A stretch of 64,000 bases of DNA from Listeria monocytogenes ATCC 19117 (GTDB taxonomy: Bacteria; Bacillota; Bacilli; Lactobacillales; Listeriaceae), in contig NC_018584.1 of assembly GCF_000307025.1 (NCBI RefSeq), positions 1,178,001-1,242,000 of the forward strand, read 5' to 3'. The notes under the pieces were generated by a model. That model did no database searches, was not told where the DNA came from, and worked only from the letters and a program-made list of their open reading frames with translations. Both the position numbers and the translations under genes were made by a program. Shown here piece by piece: positions 43,927 through 52,661 of this stretch (position 1 is the first letter of the stretch; each line of letters begins with the position of its first letter).

Positions 43927-44376
43927 TTAAAAGCGTTGCATCAAGTAAATGCCGCCGAACATTAAGATAACGCCAAGTAGACGTTCGATATTAATCTCAT
44001 GCATTGGTACTTGAAATAAACCAAAGTTATCAATAATAATCGCCATAATCATTTGTCCACAAACCGTAATCATCACAAGAAGTGCCGAACCAAGTCGAGG
44101 TAAAAGTAAAATATTGGCCGTTAAGAAAATAACGCCTAATGTTCCACCACCAACCCATATATACCAAGGATTTGAGGCAATCATTTCTGAAGATATTGGC
44201 CATGATTTTTGTGTAAATAAACAAACGATAAGTAAAACAGTTGTCCCTACCATAAAAGAAACCCACGAAGCTAAAAACGGTGATTTCGTATATGTACTAA
44301 GTCGCGTATTGATGGCCGTTTGAACTGGTAATACCATCCCAGCTAACAAACCTGATACAATAAATAATATAATCAA
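43927..44376 (-). CDS. DUF606 (YdcZ-family) membrane protein, copy 2
   Basis: This 149-residue paralogue of the adjacent gene has the same layout: VLPVQTAINTRLSTYTKSPF, IWVGGGTLGVIFLTANILLL, and TVCGQMIMAIIIDNFGLFQV. It starts at TTG (reverse 44376) behind GGGAGGGAAA and is translated before copy 1, 14 bases apart. The tandem, similar but non-identical pair resembles paired small-multidrug-type transporters. Function unknown. Confidence 0.8.
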   Translation of the reverse strand: MIILFIVSGLLAGMVLPVQTAINTRLSTYTKSPFLASWVSFMVGTTVLLIVCLFTQKSWPISSEMIASNPWYIWVGGGTLGVIFLTANILLLPRLGSALLVMITVCGQMIMAIIIDNFGLFQVPMHEINIERLLGVILMFGGIYLMQRF

Positions 44377-44464
44377 AAATTTCCCTCCCTTTTATCACAA
44401 TGAGATAATTATAAAATAAAAGCGGGGTAAAAAGATAGTAATTAATTTAAAGCGAGGTTTTTTT

Positions 44465-44995
44465 ATGAAAATTCGTATTATCGGATCCGTCGGAAGCGGC
44501 AAAACCACTCTAGCAAAAAAGCTTTCCGAGTGGCAACAAATCGATTATTTTGAAACAGATCGCATTGTCTGGAAACGAGAAGAAACAGAGGTAAGACGAA
44601 CCGACAATGAAAAAATAGCTGTATTAAATAAGATTCTTCAACAAGAAAACTGGATTATTGAAGGCGTTCATTTGGAAGCATGGGTGGACGAGAGCATTAA
44701 CCAAGCGGACGTGGTTATTTTTCTTGATTTACCTAAAAAACAAATCCGCTCCCAAATTATTAAGCGCCAAATTAAACAATTACTACGATTAGAAGCAGCT
44801 CATTACCCAATTCGGTTCAACATGTTAAAGAAAATGTTTTATTGGGACGATTTATTTGACCAACGAACAAAACCACTAATTGCTAGAAAAATGGCCCAAA
44901 ATCCAACAAAATGGCTAATTATCAAAGAAAAAACGGTATTTCAAGAAATAAAAAATGGGGTATTGCAAATTATATCGAGCCGTGATATATTATAA
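44465..44995 (+). CDS. P-loop kinase-like protein (topology-modulation/FlaR-type)
   Basis: This 176-residue protein has the P-loop IIGSVGSGKTTLAKKLSE at the N-terminus, DYFETDRIVWKRE just after, and VVIFLDLPKKQIRSQIIKRQ near residue 95. It belongs to the adenylate-kinase-like group often annotated as DNA topology modulation protein or FlaR, whose true substrate is unknown. The promoter of the next gene lies inside its 3' end. Confidence 0.75.
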   Translation: MKIRIIGSVGSGKTTLAKKLSEWQQIDYFETDRIVWKREETEVRRTDNEKIAVLNKILQQENWIIEGVHLEAWVDESINQADVVIFLDLPKKQIRSQIIKRQIKQLLRLEAAHYPIRFNMLKKMFYWDDLFDQRTKPLIARKMAQNPTKWLIIKEKTVFQEIKNGVLQIISSRDIL

Positions 44996-45022
44996 GTATC
45001 AAATACATCGAGGTGCGATATA
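44963..45022 (+). promoter_or_regulatory. Promoter and candidate operator of the padR-like gene
   Basis: TTGCAA (44963-44968), 17 bases, TATATT (44986-44991). An inverted repeat TATATCG (44971-44977) / CGATATA (45016-45022) brackets the -10 region and would suit autorepression by the PadR-type protein. The promoter overlaps the last codons of the preceding gene. Confidence 0.55.
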
Positions 45023-45025
45023 GTT

Positions 45026-45337
45026 ATGAATGAAAAATTACGGAAAGCCTATCTTCCAATGACCGAAACCGCTTTTTACATATTACTATCGCTCGTCAAA
45101 CCAAGGCACGGTTACGCGATTATCGAAAACGTCGCAAAGATGACAGATGATCGAATCAAGCTTGGTCCCGGTACTATTTACGGAAGCTTATCCAAAATGA
45201 ACAAAGATAATTTGATCCAAATTATTCAAGAAGAGAGTAATCGGAAAATCTATCAAATTACTGAAATTGGCACAGATATTTTGCAATTAGAAAAAGCGCG
45301 CATCGAAGAATTGTATAGAAACTCAAGGGAGGTCTAA
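45026..45337 (+). CDS. PadR-family transcriptional regulator
   Basis: This 103-residue winged-helix protein has TETAFYILLSLVKPRHGYAI and LGPGTIYGSLSKMNKDNLIQ followed by the wing RKIYQITEIGTDILQLEKAR, a standard short PadR. A GAGGTGCG ribosome site precedes the ATG. It is co-transcribed with the DUF2812 protein two bases downstream, a common pairing in Firmicutes. Confidence 0.88.
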   Translation: MNEKLRKAYLPMTETAFYILLSLVKPRHGYAIIENVAKMTDDRIKLGPGTIYGSLSKMNKDNLIQIIQEESNRKIYQITEIGTDILQLEKARIEELYRNSREV

Positions 45338-45339
45338 TA

Positions 45340-45891
45340 ATGGAGAAAAAAGTCGTTAAGTTTTTTACCGTGGACAATATGGAGAAAGAAGAAGCCTATT
45401 TAAATGAAATGGCACAAAATGGTTGGTTCTTTCAAAAATATAAATCTTTTAGATATCATTTCAAACAGGGAGAGCCTGCGAAATACAGCTATGCGATTGA
45501 TTTCAAAGAAAATGAAGGAGACGAAGATGCCTACAAAACACTTTTCGAAGATGCTGGCTGGGAGACTGTTTTTAGCTATCCAGTATTAAATGGCAATTGG
45601 ATGTATTTCCGCAAAGCCGTAGCTCCTGGAGAAACAGAGGAAGCTATTTTCACTGACGAGACTTCCCTAATTCAACTTTACAAAAATATCCGCAAACGTT
45701 GGACGATTTTTGGTGCGATAGTGAGTTTGTTTTTACTTATTGAATTGTTAATCGTGTTTCAAATGGAAAACAATATTGGAATTACTACATTCATCTTTAT
45801 TATTTTTCTTATTCTTGTTGCACTATATGGTAAAATGTTTTTCAACTTAACCCGGAAAATAAATCATTTAGTTACAAGAAAAACTATCTAA
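45340..45891 (+). CDS. DUF2812 membrane protein paired with PadR
   Basis: This 183-residue protein has a soluble N-terminal ~125 residues with EEAYLNEMAQNGWFFQKYKS and a Trp/Tyr-rich core, then two membrane segments (~128-145 and ~150-168). DUF2812 proteins occur next to PadR regulators; the function is not known, and an anti-regulator or membrane-stress sensor role is only speculation. Confidence 0.75.
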   Translation: MEKKVVKFFTVDNMEKEEAYLNEMAQNGWFFQKYKSFRYHFKQGEPAKYSYAIDFKENEGDEDAYKTLFEDAGWETVFSYPVLNGNWMYFRKAVAPGETEEAIFTDETSLIQLYKNIRKRWTIFGAIVSLFLLIELLIVFQMENNIGITTFIFIIFLILVALYGKMFFNLTRKINHLVTRKTI

Positions 45892-45898
45892 TACAATC

Positions 45899-45937
45899 AA
45901 AAAAAGATTACGACTTAGTTTGCGTAATCTTTTTTTG
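45899..45937 (+). terminator. Terminator after the padR-DUF2812 pair
   Basis: AAAAAAAGATTACG (45899-45912) pairs with CGTAATCTTTTTTT (45923-45936), a perfect stem with a T-run. Confidence 0.88.
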
Positions 45938-46158
45938 ATAAGATTTACTATTATATATAGAAGAAAAACGCTTTTTTCTTAGTAAATGAAATTTTTCATA
46001 AATCATTTTATTTTTATATGACTAAATGATGGCAAATGTTACAAAACGAAGAATTATTAATATCATTTGCGGATTCATTGGCTATAAATCAATATTTTTG
46101 CTGAATCATATAAATGTTAAAGATTTCTTAAATTCACTAAAATAGACCCCTAGATGGA

Positions 46159-46187
46159 TTGCAATTGTAATGAAAGTAACGTATTCT
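46159..46187 (+). promoter_or_regulatory. Probable promoter of the membrane-anchored autolysin gene
   Basis: TTGCAA (46159-46164), 17 bases, TATTCT (46182-46187). This is the best promoter in the ~290 bases between the terminator and the gene at 46230; the remaining sequence is very A/T-rich and I see no other element in it. Confidence 0.55.
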
Positions 46188-46229
46188 AGTACCATCAAGG
46201 GATTCGTAGACAGAAAGGCGTGACGACAT

Positions 46230-47099
46230 CTGAAATATAGGAAATTATCTAAAAAGAAGAAACAAAAGAGGCTAATTGGAATAGCGGGAATTTTACTTCT
46301 AGTAATTCTAGTAGGTGTCATTGCATCAGTTGTTAGACAGCAATACCTAATTATGACTGCACCAGAACCGGATCCAGCATTTCATTCCAAAGAACAAAAC
46401 TTTTTAAATGAACTTTCGCCACGTGCACAAGAAATTCAAGAAAAGCACGGTATCTTAACGAGTATTACACTCGCTCAAGCCATTCTCGAATCAGACTGGG
46501 GCCAAAGCGGTTTAGCGCAAAAAGGTAACAATCTATTTGGTGTCAAAGGAAAATCGCCACAACCAATGGTGACGATGACAACGAAAGAATTTGTAGATGG
46601 TAAATGGATTGAAATTAATGCTAATTTCCGAAAATATAAAGACTGGAATGAGTCACTCGATTCGCACGCTGAACTTTTTTTGAAGGGCACTTCTTGGAAT
46701 AAAGATAAATATAATGGAGTAATTGCTGCAGATGATTATAAAAAAGCCGCGCAAGAATTACAATCAGCTGGCTATGCAACTGACCCAGATTATGCGGAGA
46801 AATTAATCAATATTATCGAAAAATATGATTTAGCATTATACGACCGAATTGAAGATAAAATCTATTATGATACAAAATCAACTGGCTTCGGCAATGTGAA
46901 AAAAGATGTATCTGGCGCAATTTGGACGAAACCATATGGACTTTCCGGCGCGCTAAAAGTAGAAGAAATTAACTACTATAAACGTGAAGATTTGAAACTT
47001 TTACGTGAAGCAAAGACCGATAGCGGTGTTTGGTATCAAATTGCAGTAGATACCGAGCCGATTGGTTGGGTGAAACAAGAATTAATCGATAAAAAGTAA
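46230..47099 (+). CDS. Membrane-anchored glucosaminidase-type autolysin with one GW module
   Basis: The first in-frame ATG is 46353, but the frame is open from 46224 and encodes KYRKLSKKKK, then a hydrophobic helix (IAGILLLVILVGVIASVV), so a membrane anchor belongs to the protein. No ATG, GTG or TTG is available; CTG 46230, 11 bases after AAAGG, is the likeliest start (about 289 residues). Then comes a family 73 glucosaminidase domain (LSPRAQEIQEKHGILTSITL, ILESDWGQSGLAQKGNNLFG) and a C-terminal GW module ending EPIGWVKQELI. It hydrolyses peptidoglycan. The start codon is uncertain. Confidence 0.8.
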   Translation: MKYRKLSKKKKQKRLIGIAGILLLVILVGVIASVVRQQYLIMTAPEPDPAFHSKEQNFLNELSPRAQEIQEKHGILTSITLAQAILESDWGQSGLAQKGNNLFGVKGKSPQPMVTMTTKEFVDGKWIEINANFRKYKDWNESLDSHAELFLKGTSWNKDKYNGVIAADDYKKAAQELQSAGYATDPDYAEKLINIIEKYDLALYDRIEDKIYYDTKSTGFGNVKKDVSGAIWTKPYGLSGALKVEEINYYKREDLKLLREAKTDSGVWYQIAVDTEPIGWVKQELIDKK

Positions 47100-47108
47100 A
47101 AAATAACC

Positions 47109-47180
47109 GAAAAAGAGCAAAATGACTTGTCTTATTTATAGGCATAAAGTCCTTTTTAAGCTCTTTTTCTTTTTTATTTT
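47109..47180 (+). terminator. Terminator between the two autolysin genes
   Basis: GAAAAAGAGC (47109-47118) pairs with GCTCTTTTTC (47160-47169), with an inner GACTT/AAGTC pairing, followed by TTTTTTATTTT. The remaining gap to 47368 contains repeated TAATGT/GTAATG-like units and a TAGAAT at 47278-47283 that may be a -10 box; no confident -35. Confidence 0.75.
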
Positions 47181-47368
47181 CATCAATACGAACTTTGAGA
47201 AAGGGCTATATCAAAGCTACGAGCGTATATTGTAACATAAGTAATGTAAAAGTAATGTGTATTACAAGAATGTTTTGATAGAATGAAGTGGTTGTTTTAA
47301 AGAACACTAGTTTCCAGTTTTTCAAAAGCTGGAAGGATAAATCAAAGAAGGATGTGCAATAAATCATT

Positions 47369-48382
47369 ATGTTACAGCTCGCAAAGAAGCATTTGGTGAC
47401 AATTGGACTTGGAATTACAATTACATTATTTGCAGTACCAATCCACTCCCAAGCTGCTGGTCTAGAGGACGGCTTGACTTCCAAGCAAGAGAAGTTTATT
47501 AATGAGATTGCGCCGCATGCTCAAAAAGTGCAAAAAGAACATGGTATTTTAGCTAGTATTACGATTTCGCAAGCAATCCTAGAGTCCAATTGGGGCGAAA
47601 GTAAATTAGCAAAAGATGGCAATAATTTATTCGGAATTAAAGGTTCCTATCAAGGAGCTTCTATTAAATTACCTACCAAAGAACATAATGGCGTTGTTTG
47701 GGTTGGAACAGATGCTGTTTTCCGTGCGTACCCAGGTTGGTATGAATCAATGAATGACCACGCACTTTTATTTGTCAATGGACCGTCTTGGAACCCTCAT
47801 TTATACGGAGGACTAATCAAAGAATATGACTTTGAAAAGGCAGCTATTGCCCTTGGAAAAACAGGCTATTCATCTGATCCAGAGTATGCAGCGAAATTAA
47901 TTGAACTGATCAAAAAAGCAAATTTAAATAAATACGATACCGTTTATAGCGAACGTGTATCAGACAAAGCAATTAAGGCTGCTGGAGAAGTAGCTGTCAA
48001 AGATAATTGCTATGTTTGGTCTGCTCCGGGTGGCACAAAAGGTGCGAAACCTATCGTCAGCACTACCAAATACTTTGGCCGTCAAGTTTCTATTAATCAA
48101 GAAGTAAAAGTAACAGATTCCAATATTTCTTGGTACCATATCCATCAAAATGGAGAATCCATCGGTTGGATTGAAAGTACATCGATTAAAGACTTCTATC
48201 AATTAGAAGACTATGCGCCAACAGTAGATGCATTACTAAAAACAGATGACAACAATCGTTTAGTAATCAATATGGATATCGATACATCTGAGCTACACAA
48301 AACAAAACTAGCAAAGGCAGATACCAAAGAGAAAACTGCCTTTAATTTACCTTTACTGAACGTTCAATCCATCATCTGGTAA
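47369..48382 (+). CDS. Secreted glucosaminidase-type autolysin with GW module
   Basis: This 337-residue protein has a signal peptide (KKHLVTIGLGITITLFAVPI, cleavage likely after HSQAA near residue 30). The glucosaminidase domain (~40-190) has APHAQKVQKEHGILASITIS and ILESNWGESKLAKDGNNLFG, with the catalytic Glu in the ILES motif. A GW module (~205-275) with NCYVWSAPGGTKGAKPIV and GESIGWIESTSI should bind lipoteichoic acid. A ~60-residue tail follows. It is paralogous to the preceding gene but exported instead of anchored. Confidence 0.88.
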   Translation: MLQLAKKHLVTIGLGITITLFAVPIHSQAAGLEDGLTSKQEKFINEIAPHAQKVQKEHGILASITISQAILESNWGESKLAKDGNNLFGIKGSYQGASIKLPTKEHNGVVWVGTDAVFRAYPGWYESMNDHALLFVNGPSWNPHLYGGLIKEYDFEKAAIALGKTGYSSDPEYAAKLIELIKKANLNKYDTVYSERVSDKAIKAAGEVAVKDNCYVWSAPGGTKGAKPIVSTTKYFGRQVSINQEVKVTDSNISWYHIHQNGESIGWIESTSIKDFYQLEDYAPTVDALLKTDDNNRLVINMDIDTSELHKTKLAKADTKEKTAFNLPLLNVQSIIW

Positions 48383-48391
48383 TAACCTTGC

Positions 48392-48424
48392 AAAAAAAGC
48401 TGAATAGATTACTCGGCTTTTTTT
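48392..48424 (+). terminator. Terminator after the secreted autolysin
   Basis: AAAAAAAGCTGA and TCGGCTTTTTTT form a stem of about 12 to 14 pairs ending in a T-run. A TATAAT at 48457-48462 just downstream is the likely -10 box of the next gene, with no good -35. Confidence 0.8.
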
Positions 48425-48493
48425 GCGTTTTCAAAGGATTTTTAGAAAGAAACTGTTATAATGAAAATGGAGTTTATAAGGAGGGTTATTTAT

Positions 48494-49573
48494 ATGGATG
48501 AACAATTAAAGATGTTAAAAGCATTAACAGATGCAAAAGGTATTCCCGGTAACGAACGTGCAGTGAGAAATGTGTTCCGCGAATACATCGAACCGCTAGC
48601 GGATAGTTTTGAAACAGATGGCTTAGGAAGTGCTGTTGCAAAAAAAGTCGGAGCAGAAGATGGACCTAAAATTATGATTGCTGGCCATTTAGATGAAGTT
48701 GGCTTTATGGTAACGCAAATTGACGATAAAGGTTTTATCAAATTTCAAACTGTGGGCGGCTGGGTTTCCCAAGTAATGCTCGCACAAAAAGTAACTATCG
48801 TGACGCGCTCTGGCGAAGAAATCACAGGTGTTATCGGTTCTAAACCACCACATGTGATGACAGCAGCAGAACGCCAAAAATCATTCGATATTAAAGACAT
48901 GTTTATTGATGTCGGTGCAGTAGATAAAGCTGAAGTGGAGAGCTATGGCATTCGTCCAGGCGACATGATTGTACCTGCTTTTGACTTTACCGTAATGAAA
49001 AACGAAAAATTCTTACTTGCAAAAGCATGGGATAACCGTATTGGCCTTGCAATTGCGATTGAAGTACTTAAAAACTTACAAAAAGAACAACATCCAAATA
49101 TCGTTTACGGTGTAGGAACTGTTCAAGAAGAAGTTGGTTTACGTGGTGCCAAAACAGCTGCGCATTTCGTTCAACCAGATATTGGTTTTGCCGTTGACGT
49201 TGGTATCGCAGGAGATACACCAGGCGTTACAGACAAAGAAGCAATGAGCAAAATGGGTGAGGGTCCACAAATCGTCATTTACGATGCATCTATGGTAGCG
49301 CATGCCGGACTTCGTGATTTTGTCACAGATGTAGCGGATGAACTATCTATCCCTTACCAATTTGAAGCAATCCCAATGGGCGGTACAGACTCAGGTTCCA
49401 TCCACTTAACTGGAAACGGAATCCCGTCTCTATCCATTACCATTGCAACACGCTACATTCATTCTCATTCCTCGATGCTACACCGTGATGATTTTGAAAA
49501 TGCAGTAAAACTAATTACCGAAGTAGTCAAACGTTTAGATAAAGAAAAAGTAACAGAAATTCGCTTAGGTTGA
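48494..49573 (+). CDS. M42-family metallo-aminopeptidase
   Basis: I use ATG 48494, six bases after AAGGAGGG; an in-frame ATG at 48461 falls in the -10 box. The 359-residue dinuclear peptidase has the metal and catalytic motifs [63 protein letters not shown] and the terminal [16 protein letters not shown]. Such proteins were often annotated as endoglucanase or glutamyl aminopeptidase; the peptidase assignment is firm, the substrate is not. Confidence 0.9.
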   Translation: MDEQLKMLKALTDAKGIPGNERAVRNVFREYIEPLADSFETDGLGSAVAKKVGAEDGPKIMIAGHLDEVGFMVTQIDDKGFIKFQTVGGWVSQVMLAQKVTIVTRSGEEITGVIGSKPPHVMTAAERQKSFDIKDMFIDVGAVDKAEVESYGIRPGDMIVPAFDFTVMKNEKFLLAKAWDNRIGLAIAIEVLKNLQKEQHPNIVYGVGTVQEEVGLRGAKTAAHFVQPDIGFAVDVGIAGDTPGVTDKEAMSKMGEGPQIVIYDASMVAHAGLRDFVTDVADELSIPYQFEAIPMGGTDSGSIHLTGNGIPSLSITIATRYIHSHSSMLHRDDFENAVKLITEVVKRLDKEKVTEIRLG

Positions 49574-49598
49574 GTTTCGAGAAAAGAGGACAACTTTT

Positions 49599-50357
49599 AT
49601 GGAACAGATTCAATCAGTAAAAAACGACCGTGTCAAAACATGGAAAAAACTACAAACGAGAAAAGGCCGCGATAAAACCGGGACTTATTTGGTGGAAGGC
49701 TTTCATTTAGTGGAAGAAGCATTGCGTCAAGATGGTTTAGTACTGGAGCTGCTTGTTTCAAGTGGTGTTTCTGTTCCGGAAGAGTGGTTAAAAGGCGATT
49801 ACGATGTATTTGAAATTAGTACAGAAATCAGCCACTTAATTAGCGAAACAATGACAGAGCAAGGTGTTTTTGCAGTAGTCGCAACATCTGAACCAGATAT
49901 GATGCTTTTATATGGGAAAAAATTATTGCTAGTAGATGCAGTGCAAGATCCAGGCAACGTAGGTACGTTAATTCGTACGGCTGATGCTGCTGGATATGAT
50001 TGTGTCGTACTTGGCAAGGGAAGTGCAGATCTTTATAATCCTAAAGTAATTCGTAGTACGCAAGGTAGTCATTTCCATATTCCCGTTATTCAAGCAGATT
50101 TATTTGATTGGATTGCGAATTTAGAAGAAGAGGGCGTTCCAGTTATTGGGGCAGTTCTTGATGACCAAGCGAAATCATTAAACGACATGACAAAACGCGA
50201 CACTTTAGCGTTGATGGTCGGAAATGAAGGTAATGGCATTTCTCCTGAATTACAAGATCGTCTTTCTGAAAAAGTATATATTCCAATTTATGGTGACAGT
50301 GAATCATTGAATGTCGCAGTTGCTGCTGGAATTCTACTTTACGGCTTAAGAAAATAA
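49599..50357 (+). CDS. TrmH/SpoU-family RNA 2'-O-methyltransferase
   Basis: This 252-residue SPOUT enzyme has an N-terminal substrate-binding part (QSVKNDRVKTWKKLQTRKGR, YLVEGFHLVEEAL) and the three SPOUT motifs: VQDPGNVGTLIRTADAAGYD, LMVGNEGNGISPELQ and IPIYGDSESLNVAVAAGILL. It probably methylates rRNA, 23S being the usual target; the exact nucleotide cannot be read from sequence. Confidence 0.9.
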   Translation: MEQIQSVKNDRVKTWKKLQTRKGRDKTGTYLVEGFHLVEEALRQDGLVLELLVSSGVSVPEEWLKGDYDVFEISTEISHLISETMTEQGVFAVVATSEPDMMLLYGKKLLLVDAVQDPGNVGTLIRTADAAGYDCVVLGKGSADLYNPKVIRSTQGSHFHIPVIQADLFDWIANLEEEGVPVIGAVLDDQAKSLNDMTKRDTLALMVGNEGNGISPELQDRLSEKVYIPIYGDSESLNVAVAAGILLYGLRK

Positions 50358-50359
50358 AG

Positions 50360-50403
50360 AAAAAGTGGTGGCTAAGTTGTTTTGACTTAGTCACCACTTT
50401 TTT
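50360..50403. terminator. Bidirectional terminator
   Basis: An 18-base arm at 50360-50377 (AAAAAGTGGTGG...) pairs with 50385-50402 (...CACCACTTTTT) with one G-U pair. It serves the methyltransferase gene and the convergent reverse gene. Confidence 0.9.
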
Positions 50404-50761
50404 AGATTTCTTCTTGTTTTTCAATAGCTACTTCCCGAATAGCAACGCGTTTTAAATCGGCTACAACACTGTGCATATAATCAAATGCCGCACCCCAGTC
50501 AATTCCAGTAAAAAAGCCATTTGAACTACCAGTGGAGATAATCGTTACTTCTGTTTCTCCGTGAAAATTATTAATCGTAACAAAAAGTGCTGCACGATTC
50601 GACGAGCGGAAATAAAACTTTTCGCAAGCAAGTGTTGCAAGCTCTCCAAAATCAAAAGTTCTAACTTCAGAAAACACGATATTCGATCCCACTTGACCAG
50701 CTTTAATTATTTCGAAAGTTTCTGCAACGTCCGTTTTAACAATATAGCGAATGGATGGCAT
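50402..50761 (-). CDS. Conserved protein of unknown function
   Basis: This 119-residue soluble protein starts at ATG (reverse 50761) behind AAGGAGGT. I recognise no catalytic motif. It has a beta-rich core (SNRAALFVTINNFHGETEVT, IISTGSSNGFFTGIDWGAAF) and a helical C-terminus (YMHSVVADLKRVAIREVAIE), a pattern compatible with a small alpha+beta (DUF6054-like) fold. It is divergent from the HxlR regulator, with a palindrome in its upstream region, so it may be that regulator's target. Confidence 0.65.
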   Translation of the reverse strand: MPSIRYIVKTDVAETFEIIKAGQVGSNIVFSEVRTFDFGELATLACEKFYFRSSNRAALFVTINNFHGETEVTIISTGSSNGFFTGIDWGAAFDYMHSVVADLKRVAIREVAIEKQEEI

Positions 50762-50780
50762 ATCAGTACCTCCTTCTATA

Positions 50781-50801
50781 AAACTATCTTATATATAGTT
50801 T
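50781..50801. promoter_or_regulatory. Candidate operator palindrome between the divergent genes
   Basis: AAACTAT (50781-50787) and ATAGTTT (50795-50801) form a perfect inverted repeat with 7-bp arms and a 7-base centre. It overlaps a TATATAAG that could be the -10 region of the reverse gene. HxlR-family proteins bind such A/T-rich palindromes. Confidence 0.45.
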
Positions 50802-50917
50802 AAGACAGAAGAAGAATTTGGTCAATCGGGCCACAACTTACTAAATATAAGCAACATAATATTTATTAGTTACTTTCTGATGATAGATATGGTACAATAA
50901 CGTTAGAGGTGAGAATT

Positions 50918-51241
50918 ATGACTGATGCACATACAGTATGTCCGAAGTTTGAATCGGCGTTCCAATTACTAGGTAAACGCTGGACTGGACTTATCATCAA
51001 TGTCTTACTGACTGGTCCAAAAAGGTTTAAACAAGTCGCCGCTGAGATCCCGCAAATGAGTGATCGGGTGCTTGCAGAACGTTTGAAGGAACTTGAGGAA
51101 ATGGATATTTGCTTAAGACAAGTTTATCCAGAAACTCCTGTACGCATTGAATATGAATTAACCGAAAAAGGGAAAGCACTCCAAGAAGTAATGCTTGAAG
51201 TCCAGTGCTGGGCGGATAAATGGGTGGAAGTACCTAATTAA
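50918..51241 (+). CDS. HxlR-family transcriptional regulator
   Basis: I use ATG 50918, preceded by AGAGGTGAG, giving 107 residues. Features are CPKFESAFQLLGKRWTGLII with the N-terminal Cys typical of HxlR/YodB-type redox or electrophile sensors, RFKQVAAEIPQMSDRVLAER (recognition helix) and the wing ending IEYELTEKGKALQEVMLEV. Two Cys besides the N-terminal one are present. A TACAAT at 50893-50898 may be its -10 box. Confidence 0.87.
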   Translation: MTDAHTVCPKFESAFQLLGKRWTGLIINVLLTGPKRFKQVAAEIPQMSDRVLAERLKELEEMDICLRQVYPETPVRIEYELTEKGKALQEVMLEVQCWADKWVEVPN

Positions 51242-51247
51242 AAAAGA

Positions 51248-51284
51248 AATAATCTCTCCAACCAATATGGAGAGATTATTTTTT
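51248..51284 (+). terminator. Terminator after the HxlR gene
   Basis: AATAATCTCTCC (51248-51259) pairs with GGAGAGATTATT (51269-51280), followed by TTTT. The pheST promoter begins immediately after. Confidence 0.85.
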
Positions 51285-51287
51285 AGC

Positions 51288-51316
51288 TTGAATCTTTCCT
51301 AGAACCATACTATAAT
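51288..51316 (+). promoter_or_regulatory. Promoter of the pheST operon
   Basis: TTGAAT (51288-51293), 17 bases, TATAAT (51311-51316). It lies just upstream of the T-box leader. Confidence 0.8.
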
Positions 51317-51321
51317 AGAAA

Positions 51322-51590
51322 CTATCTAAATAACTAAAGACAATGAAAGAGCCAAGTAGCATAGTGAGTCTGTATAGGGAGAAGTGGTCATAGACTGAAA
51401 GCCACTTTACAAACGAATTTGTGAACATTTCACCTCTGGAGTCGCCCCCCGAGAAGCACTTTATGTGTGAAGGTGGTCCGGTTACTAAGCCGTTATCGAA
51501 TTTTGAGTGGGAACAATTTTTTGTTCTTATTAGGGTGGTACCGCGAGAAGTCTCGTCCCTTTGTGGATAGAGCTTTTTTATTTTGTCTAA
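51322..51590 (+). promoter_or_regulatory. T-box leader of pheST
   Basis: The ~270-base leader carries the T-box sequence AGGGTGGTACCGCG at 51532-51545, a stem-loop AAGTGG...CCACTT near 51380-51410 in the Stem I region, and a terminator arrangement CGAG-AAGT-CTCG followed by CCCT and, further on, TTTTTT at 51575-51580. TTC at 51429-51431 in GAACATTTCACC is a plausible phenylalanine specifier, by eye only. Uncharged tRNA-Phe should stabilise the antiterminator and turn on pheST. Confidence 0.9.
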
Positions 51591-51608
51591 AAAGAAGGAG
51601 TGAACGGT

Positions 51609-52661
51609 ATGTTAGAACAGTTACAGACGCTGAAAAATGAAGCAGAAACGCAAATTAACGAAGCATCAGACTTAAAAACATTAAACGACTTACGGGTAAA
51701 ATACCTTGGTAAAAAAGGCCCGATGACCGAAATCATGAAACAAATGGGGAAACTTTCCGCAGAAGAACGACCAAAAATGGGTTCACTTGCGAATGAAGTA
51801 AGAACCGCATTAACAGAAGCAATTTCAAGCAAACAACAAATTTTAGAAACAGAAGCAATCAATGAAAAACTAAAATCAGAAACCATTGACGTTACATTAC
51901 CAGGTACTGCTCCGAGTATTGGAACAAAACACTTGCTAACACAAGTAATTGAAGAAATGGAAGATATGTTCATTGGGATGGGTTACGAAATTGCAGAAGG
52001 GCCAGAAGTAGAACTAGATTACTACAACTTCGAAGCGTTAAATTTACCAAAAGATCATCCAGCTCGTGATATGCAAGATAGCTTCTATATTACAGAAAAT
52101 ACTTTACTACGTACCCAAACTTCACCTGTACAAGCAAGAACAATGGAAAAACATGACTTCTCTAAAGGACCAATCAAAGTTATCTGTCCAGGGAAAGTGT
52201 ACCGCCGCGACAATGATGATGCAACTCACTCCCACCAATTTACGCAAATTGAAGGGCTGGTTGTTGGCGAAAACATCACGTTTGCTGACTTAAAAGGAAC
52301 ATTAACTGTTCTCGCAAAAACAATGTTCGGTGAAGAACGTGAAATTCGTCTTCGTCCATCCTTCTTCCCATTCACAGAACCATCCGTTGAAATGGATATC
52401 TCTTGTTTCAAATGTGGCGGTAAAGGGTGCCGCGTTTGTAAAGGAACAGGTTGGATTGAAATTTTAGGAAGCGGAATGGTACATCCAAACGTGCTTGAAA
52501 TGTCGGGAATTGATTCCACGCGTTACAGCGGTTTTGCTTTCGGCTTAGGACCTGAACGGGTTGCGATGTTGAAATATGCGGTGGATGATATTCGCCACCT
52601 TTATACAAATGATTTACGCTTTACGAAGCAATTCCAAAGTACAGAAACGGGGGAAATCTAA
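51609..52661 (+). CDS. pheS: Phenylalanyl-tRNA synthetase alpha subunit
   Basis: ATG 51609 follows AAGGAG at eight bases, giving 350 residues. An N-terminal coiled coil (~1-85) is followed by the class II catalytic core with [20 protein letters not shown] (motif 1 region), [20 protein letters not shown] (motif 2) and [19 protein letters not shown] (motif 3). The bacterial Cys segment [17 protein letters not shown] is present. It shares one base with pheT. Confidence 0.97.

Noticed and set aside
43445-44376. The tandem DUF606 genes as a mobile or recently acquired insertion
   Set aside because: No flanking repeats, integrase or clear change in base composition; it looks like an ordinary paralogous pair.
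47213-47262. Possible WalR-type sites (TGTAA repeats) upstream of the secreted autolysin
   Set aside because: Half-sites do not have the 5-base spacing of TGTWAH-N5-TGTWAH; the repeats may just be A/T-rich sequence.
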